Below, piece by piece: positions 53,814 to 63,031 of a DNA stretch of 64,000 nt. The notes under the pieces were generated by a model that did no database searches, was not told where the DNA came from, and was given only the letters and a program-made list of their open reading frames with translations. Positions within the stretch are counted from its first letter, which is position 1. Every line of letters starts with the position of its first letter. This DNA is from Alphaproteobacteria bacterium (lineage in GTDB: Bacteria; Pseudomonadota; Alphaproteobacteria; UBA8366). The translations under genes were made by a program, and so were the position numbers. The DNA lies in NCBI GenBank assembly GCA_021774335.1, contig JAJFJD010000043.1, positions 1 to 64,000 of the forward strand, given 5' to 3'.

Positions 53814-54416
53814 CTAGAAGATCGGCTTCGTCTCGTCCATGGACGGACGCTGCATGATCTGCTCGAACCATCCGGCAAGGGCCGGCCGACCGCTGCGCCA
53901 ATCGTCCGATGCATGCCGCCAATCGGCATAACCCAACGCGGCGACGATGGTGGTCATGCCGAGATGGACCGTATCGCCGAAACCGCCGACCAGTTTCTCC
54001 AGTTCGTCATAGGTGCGCCCGGCCCGCGCGGCTTCGATCTTGATCACGCCCGGCGACTGTTCCGATGCGTCCCGGCGGTTTTCGCGCGACCGGGTGAACA
54101 ATGAATCCATCAGCAGCGACGCGATGCCGTCCACATGCAGCGCGTCTTCCAGCGCCTTGGGATCGGACGGCAACAGGCTGCCGCCGGACAGGTCGTTGAG
54201 ATAGCGGCAGATGATCAAGGATTCGCAGAGATAGACGCCATTGTCCGTCAGCAGGCCCGGCACCTTGCCGCCGGGGCCGTGATTGAACAGGACGCTGTCG
54301 CTGCCGCCCAGAGGGCCGGAATCGACTTCCTCGATCCGATCCATCAGCCCGGCCTCGCGGGCCACGATGCGTGGACGGCGGGCATAGGGTGAGTTGCCGC
54401 TGTAAAATAGTTTCAT
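53814..54416 (-). CDS. Glutathione S-transferase family protein
   Basis: 200 aa. Thioredoxin-like N-terminal domain (1-78): MKLFYSGNSPYARRPRIVAREAGL, with a Ser/Cys-type active position in YSGNSPYARR (Ser, no Cys), GGKVPGLL with the cis-Pro, and LCESLIICRYL with the glutamate-binding Glu-Ser pair. The all-helical C-terminal domain follows. Possibly conjugates or reduces an electrophilic metabolite. Alone on the minus strand, between aconitase X and the MFS gene. Confidence 0.87.
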   Translation of the reverse strand: MKLFYSGNSPYARRPRIVAREAGLMDRIEEVDSGPLGGSDSVLFNHGPGGKVPGLLTDNGVYLCESLIICRYLNDLSGGSLLPSDPKALEDALHVDGIASLLMDSLFTRSRENRRDASEQSPGVIKIEAARAGRTYDELEKLVGGFGDTVHLGMTTIVAALGYADWRHASDDWRSGRPALAGWFEQIMQRPSMDETKPIF

Positions 54417-54454
54417 GGTTTCACTCCCTTGTGACTGTTTGATTCAGGATATTC

Positions 54455-55666
54455 TTATTCCGCCGCGGCGGCCGCACCGCGCCAACCCACAAGCACCTCG
54501 TGTCCGGGTTCGGGCCGGTCCGGGACGTTGAACGCCATCACCAGCGACATTCCGGCCATCACCGCGCCGGACAGGAAGACTGCGGCTGGAGACACCAGCC
54601 AGAGCAGCCCGAAGACCGCGGGAATGACCACTGCCGCGATATGGTTGATGGTGAAGCTGACCCCCGCGGTTGATGCGATATCCGCGGGATCGGCGATTTT
54701 CTGAAAGTAGGTTTTGATGGCGATCGCCAGCGCAAAAAAGACATGGTCGATCACGTACAACCCGGCGGCGACACGGCTGTCGTCCACGAAGGCATAGGCG
54801 GCAAAGACGATGATCAAGCCGATATACTCGAAGATCAGCGCCTTGCGCTCACCCCATCGCGCGATCAGCCGGCCGATCCGTGGCGCCAGCCACATGTTGA
54901 TGCCCGCGTTGAGAAGGAACAGCATGGCGATATGCTCGACCTCGTAGCAGAACTTTTCGACCATCAGGAATCCGGCAAACACCATGAAGATCTGCCGCCG
55001 CGCACCGGACATGAAGGTCAGCGCGTAGTACAGCCAATAACGCGGCCGCAGGACCAGATGCTTGTGCTGCACCACCGGCTGCGCGAAACGCGGAAACCAT
55101 GCCCAACAGGCCATCGCGATTACAACGACCAATCCGCCACCGAGCAGATAGACGATCTCGAATTCCAGCCCGGCCTGATCGAAGGCCAGCCACACGAGCC
55201 CGAAGGTCGCGATGGAGGCGAAGGACTTCACCGCGATCATCCGGCCGAAGGTTTCGGCGGCGCGGCTCTTGTCGATCCACTGCAGGGTCAGCGAGGTTTG
55301 CACCGTCTCGTAATAATGAAAGCCGATGCTCATCAACACGGTGGTACAGTAGAGGCCCAGCACACTCGGGAAATAGCCAGTGATCGCAGTGCCGATCCCC
55401 AGCAACAGCAGCGACACCAGTGCCAGCCGCTGCTCGCGCATGATCAGCAGCACGAAGACCACCGCGAAAGACAGGAATCCCGGCACCTCGCGCAGGCTGT
55501 GCAATATTCCCATTTCGGCTCCGGTGAAACCGGCGCGTTCGATGGCAAAATTGTTGAGCAGGGTCTGCCAGACGGAAAAGCCGAGCGGCACCGCCGCTGT
55601 CATGAGATACAGCAGGATTTCCGGTCGTTGGCGCGCCTGAGATAAGAAGGTCGATATACGGGTCAT
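54455..55666 (-). CDS. MFS transporter
   Basis: 403 aa with 12 predicted membrane helices. NFAIERAGFTGAEMGILHSLREVPGFLSF is the loop 2-3 region, and WFPRFAQPVVQHKHLVLRPRYWLYYAL is the long central loop between helices 6 and 7. LTLQWIDKSRAAETFGRMIAVKSFASI matches a conserved stretch of an uncharacterised MFS subfamily. The direction and substrate are unknown. The gene is 39 bp upstream of the GST gene on the same strand. Confidence 0.88.
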   Translation of the reverse strand: MTRISTFLSQARQRPEILLYLMTAAVPLGFSVWQTLLNNFAIERAGFTGAEMGILHSLREVPGFLSFAVVFVLLIMREQRLALVSLLLLGIGTAITGYFPSVLGLYCTTVLMSIGFHYYETVQTSLTLQWIDKSRAAETFGRMIAVKSFASIATFGLVWLAFDQAGLEFEIVYLLGGGLVVVIAMACWAWFPRFAQPVVQHKHLVLRPRYWLYYALTFMSGARRQIFMVFAGFLMVEKFCYEVEHIAMLFLLNAGINMWLAPRIGRLIARWGERKALIFEYIGLIIVFAAYAFVDDSRVAAGLYVIDHVFFALAIAIKTYFQKIADPADIASTAGVSFTINHIAAVVIPAVFGLLWLVSPAAVFLSGAVMAGMSLVMAFNVPDRPEPGHEVLVGWRGAAAAAE

Positions 55667-55734
55667 GCTTGCTGACTTATTACCCCAGGAATGCGGTGCT
55701 GTCCCGCATCATGTGCCCCGGTTACCCGCAATTC

Positions 55735-56967
55735 CTATCCCTCGCCGCCCGGCACCTCGTTGAACGGCACGTCCTTGTCGACCCGCACATCCTGCGGCAA
55801 GCCAAGGATGCGTTCGGCAATAATATTGCGCAGGATTTCATCGGTGCCGCCGGCGATCCGGTCGCGCGGCGACGACAACACAGCTTCCTGGAAAAGCGCC
55901 TTCATCGGCATCAGGTCCTCGTCGTAGACCGCGCCGGCCATGTCCATCAGGTCGAGCGCGAAATGTGCGATCTGCTGGCGCTTTGTCCCGTTCACCACCT
56001 TGTTGATCGAAGATTCCGGGCCCGGCCGTTCGCCACGCGACAATGCCGTGATCGTCCGGAAGCGGGTCAGCTTGATCCCCTGCATCTGGATATACCAGTT
56101 GGCGAGCTTGTCGCGCACCAGCGGATCGGCCACGGCGGGGCCGTCCTCCAGCGCCAACTCGCGCACGAGGCCAAAGATATCGTCGAAGTCCGGCGCGGCC
56201 CGGTCGCCGACAGCGACGCGCTCATTCATCAATGTGGTAATCGCCACCTTCCAACCGTCGCCGACCTCACCCAGCCTTTGGCTGTCGGGCACGCGCACGT
56301 CGGTGAAGAAGACCTCGTTGAAGTTGGACGTGCCGGCGATCTGCTTGATGCGGCGCGTCTCGATACCCGGCGACTTCATGTCGAGGAAGAAATAGGTCAG
56401 CCCCTTATGCTTGGGCACGTTCGGGTCGCTGCGGGTCACGATCACGCCGAAATCGGCGTGATGCGCGCCCGACGTCCAGATCTTCTGCCCGTTGATGACC
56501 CAGTCATCGCCGTCGCGCACCGCCCGCGTCCGCAGGTTGGCGAGATCAGACCCTGCCGACGGTTCGGAGAAAAGCTGACACCAGACTTCTTCACCGCGCA
56601 GCGCCAGGGGGACATAGCGCTGTTTCTGTTCCTCGGTGCCGTAGGTCAGCAACACCGGTACACACATGCCGAGGCCGACCTCATAGATGCCGCGCGGTGT
56701 CAGGAAATTCACTTCCTCCTGGCTGTAGATCACCTGCTGCATCTGCGTCCCACCGCGGCCGCCGTATTCTTTGCCTACGGTGATCCCGGCCAAACCGGCA
56801 TCGAACTTCTTCGCTTGCCACGGCTTGGCGACGTCGAGCAGCCCCTCTTGGCCATAGCGCACGGGAAAGATCTTACCCGGCTCCTTGGCCTCCGCATTCG
56901 CGGTCAGGAACGTCCGCGCCTCGGCGCGAAATTCGGCTTCCTCCGGCGTGTCGTTGAAATCCATCAT
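55735..56967 (-). CDS. Acyl-CoA dehydrogenase
   Basis: 410 aa. Begins MMDFNDTPEEAEFRAEARTFL. FAD and substrate region: WCQLFSEPSAGSDLANLRTRA, VINGQKIWTSGAHHADFGVIVTRSD; C-terminal catalytic part GGTDEILRNIIAERILGLPQD. These are standard ACAD motifs. Oxidises an acyl-CoA to the 2,3-enoyl-CoA, electrons going to ETF. The downstream member of a three-gene operon with a second ACAD and a CoA transferase; the pair of paralogous ACADs may form a heteromeric enzyme, as in steroid side-chain degradation. Confidence 0.93.
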   Translation of the reverse strand: MMDFNDTPEEAEFRAEARTFLTANAEAKEPGKIFPVRYGQEGLLDVAKPWQAKKFDAGLAGITVGKEYGGRGGTQMQQVIYSQEEVNFLTPRGIYEVGLGMCVPVLLTYGTEEQKQRYVPLALRGEEVWCQLFSEPSAGSDLANLRTRAVRDGDDWVINGQKIWTSGAHHADFGVIVTRSDPNVPKHKGLTYFFLDMKSPGIETRRIKQIAGTSNFNEVFFTDVRVPDSQRLGEVGDGWKVAITTLMNERVAVGDRAAPDFDDIFGLVRELALEDGPAVADPLVRDKLANWYIQMQGIKLTRFRTITALSRGERPGPESSINKVVNGTKRQQIAHFALDLMDMAGAVYDEDLMPMKALFQEAVLSSPRDRIAGGTDEILRNIIAERILGLPQDVRVDKDVPFNEVPGGEG

Positions 56968-56977
56968 ATTCTCCCGG

Positions 56978-58093
56978 TCAGGCGACGTTGCGGGTTTCGA
57001 GGCGGGTGATCAGCTTGTCCTTCCAGCGGCGCTCGCCGCCCACGGTCTGCGACAACAGCGCGGCGCGGCGATAGTAAAGCTGTGCATCGACCTCCCAGGT
57101 GTAGCCCATGCCGCCGTGGGTCTGGATATTCTCCTTCGACGCCAGCGCGAAGGCCTGGATCGCCGCGACCCTAGCGGCCGCCGCCGCGGTCGGCAGGTCC
57201 GGCGCGTCGTTGGCGAGCGCCCACGCACCGTAGAGCGCGTTCGAGCGCGCCAGTTCGAGCGCGATATACATGTCCGCCAGCTTATGCTTGATCGCCTGGA
57301 ACGACCCGATCGGCCGGCCGAAGGCATAGCGCGACTTGGCGTAGTCCGTCGCCATGTCGAGGCAGGCCTGCGCGCCGCCGACCTGCTCGAATGCGAACAG
57401 GATCGCGGCCCGGTCAAAAACGCGTTCCATCACCGACCAGCCGTCGCCCGGCGCACCGAGTAACTCACCCGCCGTGTTGCCGAACCGGACCCGAGCATGA
57501 CTGCGCGATGGGTCGAGCGTCTCCAGACCGGTGCGATCGACGCCGTCCAAGTCGACCAGAACGAGGGATAGATCGCGATCGCCACCGCCCGTCCGGGCCA
57601 GCACGACCGCAAAATCCGCAACGTCACCATCAGCCACCGGATATTTCTCGCCAGTCAGCGTGCTGCCCTCGAACCGGACACTCACGTCCGCCGGTCCCGG
57701 CCGCTGCACGCCTTCCGCGACGGCAACGCAGCCGATCTTTTCGCCATTGGCGAGCAGCGGCAGATAGCGTTGCTTCTGTTCCTCGGACCCGGCGAGAAGA
57801 ATCGTCTCCGCCGCCAGATAGATCGACGAGGAGAACGGCGTCGGCGCGATGGCCCGGCCCAGTTCCTCGGCGATGACGCACAACTCCTCGTGGCTCAGCC
57901 CGGCACCGCCATAGGCTTCGGGAATGGCGGTCGCCATCCAGCCGAGATTCGCCATGCCGCCCCACAGGTCGCGGTCGAACGGATCGTCGCATTCTAAAAT
58001 GGCCCGCGCCGCGCCCGGCGATCCCTTCTCGTCTAGGAAGCGCCGCGCCTGATCCCGCAGCATCCGCTGTTCGTCGGAAAGATCGAAATTCAT
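56978..58093 (-). CDS. Acyl-CoA dehydrogenase (second, paralogous)
   Basis: 371 aa from ATG 58093 (the open frame runs upstream to 58309). N-terminal FDLSDEQRMLRDQARRFLDE and YGGAGLSHEELCVIAEELGRAIAPTPF; the middle beta-domain has GCVAVAEGVQRPGPADVSV with no clear T-x-S FAD loop, and the C-terminus ends QTHGGMGYTWEVDAQLYYRRAALLSQ. The C-terminal GGxGYTWE pattern is typical of ACADs that pair with a partner ACAD. Ten bases separate it from the first ACAD gene, four from the CoA transferase. Confidence 0.9.
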   Translation of the reverse strand: MNFDLSDEQRMLRDQARRFLDEKGSPGAARAILECDDPFDRDLWGGMANLGWMATAIPEAYGGAGLSHEELCVIAEELGRAIAPTPFSSSIYLAAETILLAGSEEQKQRYLPLLANGEKIGCVAVAEGVQRPGPADVSVRFEGSTLTGEKYPVADGDVADFAVVLARTGGGDRDLSLVLVDLDGVDRTGLETLDPSRSHARVRFGNTAGELLGAPGDGWSVMERVFDRAAILFAFEQVGGAQACLDMATDYAKSRYAFGRPIGSFQAIKHKLADMYIALELARSNALYGAWALANDAPDLPTAAAAARVAAIQAFALASKENIQTHGGMGYTWEVDAQLYYRRAALLSQTVGGERRWKDKLITRLETRNVA

Positions 58094-58097
58094 GCGA

Positions 58098-59324
58098 TCA
58101 CCTCGTCTCTCGCTTCTGCAACACGCCAGCGGCTTCCATGCGCGCAATCTCAGCGTCGTCATAGCCCAGTTCGCGCAACACCTCGATGTTGTGCTCGCCC
58201 ATGCTTGGCGGTGGTTGCGGCGGCACCTTGTCCTGCCCGCGCATGAACACCGGCGTACCGATGGTCCGGTCGACCGGCCCGCCTTCGTAGCCCACCGGCA
58301 CGACCGCACCCGCGTCTACGAATGTCCGGTCCGACGGTATGTCCTCCGGCTGGTTGATGACGCCGAAAGGAATGCCGTGTTCCTCAAGGAGAGGCTGCCA
58401 GTCAGCCCAGTCCTTCTGCCGGAATACCTCGTCCAGGACCCTGATTAAAGCCTGCGCGTTTTCCCGACGCGCCGGGCTGTCGCGAAACCGCGGATCGTCC
58501 AGCAGGTCCAGCCGCTCGATCGCTGTAAAGAACCGGTCCGCGTATTTGTCCTCGCTCACCAACGCCAAAATGAACCACCGCCCGTCGCGGCACTGGTAGT
58601 GATTGGACAGTCCGGTGAACCAGTCGTCGCGGTGCGGTCGCGGCGGAATCTCGGCCCCCGCCAGCGCGGCCTGCAGATACACCGCATTACTCCACGCACC
58701 ATTCGCCACCAACGAGGTGGAGACATGGCTGCCCTCGCCGGTCTTCTCGCGCTGATAAAGGGCCATCGCGATCGAAGCGAACATCGCGGTGCCGGTCGGA
58801 TGATCGCCCATCCCCGGCACCGAGCGCGCCGGCGCGGCATCGGGCGATGTCTTTACCTGATGCATCAACCCGCTGCGCGCCCACAGCGCCGTCGAATCGA
58901 AGCCGGTCTTCGCCGCTTCCGGCCCTTCCTCGCCATAGGCAGTCAGCGATGCATAGATCAGACGGTTATTGACCGCCTTCAGATCTTCGTAGGTCAGCTT
59001 CAACTTGTCGCGCACCGGTAAGGGAAAGTTGGTGACGAAGACGTCAGCCTCGGCGACCAACTTGCGCAGGATCGCTTGCCCATCTTCGTGTTTCAGGTCG
59101 AGACAGATACCGCGTTTGCTGCGGTTGTCGGCGAGCCAGGAATAATCGAAATCGGCGGCCGGCATCCCTGGGCCGCGGTCGAAACGGCGATACGGGTCGC
59201 CGCCGGGCGCCTCGACCTTTATCACCTCCGCACCGAAATCGGCCATGTAGGTTGCGGCGACGGGGCCGGCGATAAAGCTGGCGACATCAAGTACTTTCAA
59301 GCCATCGAATATCCGGCCAGTCAT
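58098..59324 (-). CDS. CaiB/BaiF (family III) CoA transferase
   Basis: 408 aa. Begins RIFDGLKVLDVASFIAGPVAATYMADFGAEVIKVEAPGGDPYR, the standard family III start. The nucleophilic Asp lies in VPGMGDHPTGTAMFASIAMALYQREKTGEG; RSKRGICLDLKHEDG is also typical. Moves CoA between acids, activating the compound then oxidised by the two ACADs downstream. First gene of the three-gene operon. Confidence 0.93.
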   Translation of the reverse strand: MTGRIFDGLKVLDVASFIAGPVAATYMADFGAEVIKVEAPGGDPYRRFDRGPGMPAADFDYSWLADNRSKRGICLDLKHEDGQAILRKLVAEADVFVTNFPLPVRDKLKLTYEDLKAVNNRLIYASLTAYGEEGPEAAKTGFDSTALWARSGLMHQVKTSPDAAPARSVPGMGDHPTGTAMFASIAMALYQREKTGEGSHVSTSLVANGAWSNAVYLQAALAGAEIPPRPHRDDWFTGLSNHYQCRDGRWFILALVSEDKYADRFFTAIERLDLLDDPRFRDSPARRENAQALIRVLDEVFRQKDWADWQPLLEEHGIPFGVINQPEDIPSDRTFVDAGAVVPVGYEGGPVDRTIGTPVFMRGQDKVPPQPPPSMGEHNIEVLRELGYDDAEIARMEAAGVLQKRETR

Positions 59325-59512
59325 CGGCGCGCGGTCCTTCCCTAGATGTTTTCATTTTGCCCATAACGGTGGGAGATAGCGTAGACCATGACACCGCGCT
59401 TGGCCAAGAAAGTGCCCGACGACCGCCCGATTCCCGCAATTCACGACGACTTGCTAAGCTGGACCGACCGGCACGCGACAGGCCGAGCCGCAATGAAAAA
59501 GGAAACATAGCC

Positions 59513-60325
59513 ATGCTGAAGGGAAAAAACGCCCTCGTCACCGGGTCGACACGAGGCCTCGGTGAGGCAACTGCGAAAGTCCTGGCGTCGGAAGGCTGCA
59601 ACGTCATGCTCAACGGCTTCGGTGACGCCGACGAGATCGAAACCCTGCGCGCCGGCATGGAAGCCGAATTCGGCGTATCCGTGCGTTACCATGACGCCGA
59701 CCTGGCCGACGCCGCGCAGATCGACGCGCTGGTGGACGAAACCGTCGCGGCCTTCGGCTCGGTCGACATTTTGGTGAACAATGCGGTGATCCGCTACTTC
59801 CACCGGATCGACAATTTCGACCGCGATGATTGGAACCATGCGCTGGCGGTCAACCTCACCGCGCCCTTCATCCTGACGCAGCGGGTCCTGCCGGGCATGC
59901 GGGCGAAAGAATGGGGCCGTATCGTGAATATCTCATCGGTGCTCGGCCTCTCGGGTCAAACCGGTCGCGCCGACTATGTCACCACGAAGACCGCGTTGAT
60001 CGGTCTGACGCGCGCAACCGCGGCCGAGACCAGCGATTCACTGAACATCACCTGCAACGCGATCAATCCGGGATCGGTGCTGACCCCCAATTCCGAGAAG
60101 TTCGTGAACCAGCTTGCCGAGGAGAAGGGCATCAGTTTCGACGCCGCGGCGGAGGAATACCTGCTGCGCCGCCGCCAGCCCGGCGGCTTCGTGCTGCCGG
60201 AACGAGCCGGCAAGCTCATTGCCTTCTTATGCCAGGACAGCTCCTTCGACATCACCGGCACGTCCATCCCGATCGATCACGGCCGGTCCGGCACATGGCT
60301 ACAGGATCGCACAGCGCCCGACTGA
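59513..60325 (+). CDS. SDR-family oxidoreductase, 3-hydroxybutyrate dehydrogenase-like
   Basis: 270 aa from ATG 59513, with AGGA upstream. Classical SDR: TGSTRGLGEA nucleotide motif, NNAVI instead of NNAG, catalytic Ser in ISSVLGLSGQ, and YVTTK (Tyr-x-x-x-Lys). The C-terminal insert RRRQPGGFVLPERAGKLIAFLCQDSSFDITGTSIPIDHG resembles D-3-hydroxybutyrate dehydrogenase. Interconverts a hydroxy-acid and ketone with NAD(H). Forty-seven bases before another SDR gene; the operon is divergent from the CoA transferase. Confidence 0.88.
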   Translation: MLKGKNALVTGSTRGLGEATAKVLASEGCNVMLNGFGDADEIETLRAGMEAEFGVSVRYHDADLADAAQIDALVDETVAAFGSVDILVNNAVIRYFHRIDNFDRDDWNHALAVNLTAPFILTQRVLPGMRAKEWGRIVNISSVLGLSGQTGRADYVTTKTALIGLTRATAAETSDSLNITCNAINPGSVLTPNSEKFVNQLAEEKGISFDAAAEEYLLRRRQPGGFVLPERAGKLIAFLCQDSSFDITGTSIPIDHGRSGTWLQDRTAPD

Positions 60326-60372
60326 CGGCTATAAACACCAACACATATCGATACCGATCACGGAGAGACCGA

Positions 60373-61131
60373 ATGCAGATTGCAGGCAAAGTCGCGGTGG
60401 TGACGGGCGCGGCGAGCGGAATCGGCCGGGCGTTGACCGAAAGGTTCATGGCGGAGAAGGCCAAGGCCGTCATCGCCGTCGACCTGCAGGAAGGAGCCTT
60501 GCAGACGCTGGCAAAGTCCTGCGGCGCAATCCCCATGGTCTGCGACGTAACGGACGCCGCCAAAATCACCGCGTTGGTCGAGCAAACCGAGGCCAACCAT
60601 GGGCCGATCGACATCTTCTGCTCCAACGCCGGCATCTGCGACATCGGCGACGAAACCGTTTCCGATGATGACTGGAACCTGAACTGGAACCTGCATGTCA
60701 TGGCGCATGTTCACGCCGCCCGCGCCGTCGCCGAGAAGATGGCCGAACGCGGCGAAGGCTACCTAGTCAATACCGCATCTGCGGCGGGCCTGCTGTCGCA
60801 TATCGATTCGGCGACCTACACCGTCACCAAGCATGCGGCCGTCGCCTTTGCCGAATGGCTTTCGATCCGCTATGGCGACCGGGGCGTGCGTGTCTCGGTC
60901 CTGTGTCCGCAGGCCGTACGCACGCCGATGACCGAAGGCCGCGAAGGACGTGTCGCTGCGGTGGACGGCATGCTGGAAGTCAATGTTGTAGCGGAGTCTG
61001 TAGTGCAGGCCATGGCCGACGAGACCTTCTTGATCCTGCCGCACGCGGAAGTGCTGGACTACGTGCGGCGCAAGGCAAACGACTATGACCGGTGGCTCGG
61101 CGGCATGCGGAAGCTACGGCAACGCTACTGA
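60373..61131 (+). CDS. SDR-family oxidoreductase
   Basis: 252 aa from ATG 60373, behind CACGGAGAGACC. TGAASGIGRA nucleotide motif, VDLQEG (Asp after beta-2, so NAD preferred), SNAGI, TASAAGLLSHIDSATYTVTK with catalytic Ser, Tyr and Lys. The late segment LCPQAVRTPMTEGREGR is family-typical. Substrate unknown; probably acts in the same acyl or hydroxyacyl pathway as its neighbour. Stop lies seven bases from the convergent Gfo/Idh/MocA gene. Confidence 0.9.
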   Translation: MQIAGKVAVVTGAASGIGRALTERFMAEKAKAVIAVDLQEGALQTLAKSCGAIPMVCDVTDAAKITALVEQTEANHGPIDIFCSNAGICDIGDETVSDDDWNLNWNLHVMAHVHAARAVAEKMAERGEGYLVNTASAAGLLSHIDSATYTVTKHAAVAFAEWLSIRYGDRGVRVSVLCPQAVRTPMTEGREGRVAAVDGMLEVNVVAESVVQAMADETFLILPHAEVLDYVRRKANDYDRWLGGMRKLRQRY

Positions 61132-61138
61132 CCACGTC

Positions 61139-62098
61139 TTAACGCGTCAGGATATCTTCCACCAGTTCCTGGACCGACAATGCCGCACGGAACGGCGGCA
61201 GCGGATGCGGCTCTCCCTTCGCCAGACGCAGCACGTCATCCAAGGTGCGCATGTAGCCTTGCTGGCGGGGATCGTCCACATCGGCCAGCTCACGCGCCCA
61301 CTCGCCGCCGGTGCTGGAATACACCTGGTTCCAATCCCAAAGCCGGTATGACTTTTTCGAGCCCCATATCACCGCTTCGACCCGGTCCGGGCCGACGCCG
61401 CCGGACCCGCCGGCGACGGAGACCGGCACGCCGCCGCAATCGAGTTGCGCCCAAAAATTCGTTTCACACAGCTTTGGGTCGGCGGGATACCGCGTCGACG
61501 CGCTAACGATCTTGGCGGGGCCGAACAGTTTCTCGGTCATGTAGGCGTAGTGGGAGAAGACCTCCCGCACATAACCGCCTTCCTTCTTCTCGGCAAGCCA
61601 GATCGCCCCGGCCTGCCAGTCGCGCGGCCATTTCGCGAAATGCAGTCGGATGTCGAACCCCGACACGTCGCCGACCGTGCCGTCCGCCAGCCGGTCCGCG
61701 ATCTCGGCGATCGAGCGCGAGGACGCGAAGGGAAAGTTCACCACGTTGGCGACGCCCGCCGCCTCGACATGCTCGACCAGCGCGCGGCTTTCGGCGACAT
61801 CGACGCCCAACGGCTTCTCGCAATAGACGATCTTGCCCGCATCGGCGGCGGCCATGGCGTAGCCACGGTGGGCCGCCGGCGGGCAGGCGATATAGACCAC
61901 GTCGGTGTCATCGGCTTCGATGATCTCGGACGCGTCCGCACCGATGCGGATGCCGTCGAACCGGTCGGCGACCGCTTTGCAAACCGCGGCGTCGGAATCC
62001 CAGGCATAGGCCAGATCGAACCCGCCATGGGTTTGCATGTTGTTGAGCATGCGATGGCCCATGATGCCGAGGCCGATGAACGCGATGGATGGTTTCAT
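61139..62098 (-). CDS. Gfo/Idh/MocA-family oxidoreductase
   Basis: 319 aa from ATG 62098; the longer open frame to 62269 lacks support. NAD-binding motif FIGLGIMGHRMLNNM, the conserved EKP in YCEKPLGVDVAESRAL (about 97), and a C-terminal alpha/beta substrate domain (FRLHFAKW region, GYVREVFSHYAYMTEKLFG). The family reduces or oxidises sugars and inositols, and some act on heme or other compounds. No sugar genes are adjacent. Confidence 0.88.
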   Translation of the reverse strand: MKPSIAFIGLGIMGHRMLNNMQTHGGFDLAYAWDSDAAVCKAVADRFDGIRIGADASEIIEADDTDVVYIACPPAAHRGYAMAAADAGKIVYCEKPLGVDVAESRALVEHVEAAGVANVVNFPFASSRSIAEIADRLADGTVGDVSGFDIRLHFAKWPRDWQAGAIWLAEKKEGGYVREVFSHYAYMTEKLFGPAKIVSASTRYPADPKLCETNFWAQLDCGGVPVSVAGGSGGVGPDRVEAVIWGSKKSYRLWDWNQVYSSTGGEWARELADVDDPRQQGYMRTLDDVLRLAKGEPHPLPPFRAALSVQELVEDILTR

Positions 62099-62132
62099 GC
62101 CGATAGGTTTCCTGTCTCTGCTGATCTGATTG

Positions 62133-62519
62133 CTACGATTTTGCCGCGACCGCTTCGAGTTCGAACAGGAATTCGGGCCGCGCCAAAGCCGCGACCACCA
62201 GTAGCGTCGAGGCGGGCTTATGGTCGCCAAGATATTTTCCGCGCGCGGTGCGGACCGCCGGGGCATCATCGATATTCGTCAGGTATGCAGTGGTCCTGAC
62301 GAGGTCTTCCACACCCATGCCAGCATCGGCAAGGATCGCCAGCACATTTTGCCATGCCTGGTCCGCCTGCGCCTCTATATCATCCGGGATCGTGCCGTCC
62401 GGATACACGCCGATTTGACCGGAAATATGCAGCGTACGCGCCCCGGCCGGTATCTCGACCGCGTGGTCATAGGCTCCGAACGGAGGCGCGACCGTGTCGG
62501 GGTTGTAGGTCTTGTTCAT
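62133..62519 (-). CDS. RidA/YjgF-like protein, catalytic Arg missing
   Basis: 128 aa from ATG 62519. YjgF/RidA fold: LHISGQIGVYPDGTIPDDIEAQADQAWQNVLAILADAGMGVEDLVRTTAYLTNIDD. The Arg that reads imine substrates in RidA (in FPARSCVEV) is replaced: HKPASTLLVVAALARPEF has Ser. It is therefore unlikely to be a classical imine deaminase. It is divergent from two further RidA-like genes. Confidence 0.82.
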   Translation of the reverse strand: MNKTYNPDTVAPPFGAYDHAVEIPAGARTLHISGQIGVYPDGTIPDDIEAQADQAWQNVLAILADAGMGVEDLVRTTAYLTNIDDAPAVRTARGKYLGDHKPASTLLVVAALARPEFLFELEAVAAKS

Positions 62520-62659
62520 CGCGATACTCCCTCGTTTTTCCAAACCGTCTATGCGACAGTTTTCAATCCGCAATTTTTAATCCATTGACCGCGAGCTTAC
62601 CCTGTCGAGCCTCGGATCGGCAGCGAAAGAATCGCCACCCGCACCTTCAGGAGCACGCC

Positions 62660-63031
62660 ATGAGCATCGAACGGCTCGACATTAACGACGCGACCGGCGC
62701 GGTTACCAGCCGCTGTATCACCCATGGCGACATGGTGTATATCGGCGGGATCACCGCGGGCGACACCAGCGGCGGCGTGGCGGCCCAGATGCGCGACATC
62801 CTCGACACCGTGGACGGTTATCTGGCGCAGACCGGTGCCGGCCGCAACAATGTCCTGACCGTGCAGATCTGGATCAAGGACATGGCGTTATTCGCGGACA
62901 TGACCGCCGTGTGGAACGACTGGGTCGACCCCGAAATCCCGCCCGCCCGCGCCTGTGTCAGCGGCGACCTGTACCGCCCGGATATTCTTGTCGAGGTCAC
63001 CGTTACGGCAGTCCGGGGGAAGGCTGCATGA
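62660..63031 (+). CDS. RidA/YjgF-like protein (copy 2)
   Basis: 123 aa from ATG 62660 with AGGAG upstream. Shorter YjgF domain: VTSRCITHGDMVYIGGITAGDTSGGVAAQMRDILDTVDGYLAQTGAGRNNVLTVQIWIKDM. The Arg of the RidA signature is kept in IPPARACVSGDLYRPDILVEVTVTAV. Translationally coupled (ATGA) to the next copy, suggesting a heteromeric trimer. Confidence 0.88.
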   Translation: MSIERLDINDATGAVTSRCITHGDMVYIGGITAGDTSGGVAAQMRDILDTVDGYLAQTGAGRNNVLTVQIWIKDMALFADMTAVWNDWVDPEIPPARACVSGDLYRPDILVEVTVTAVRGKAA

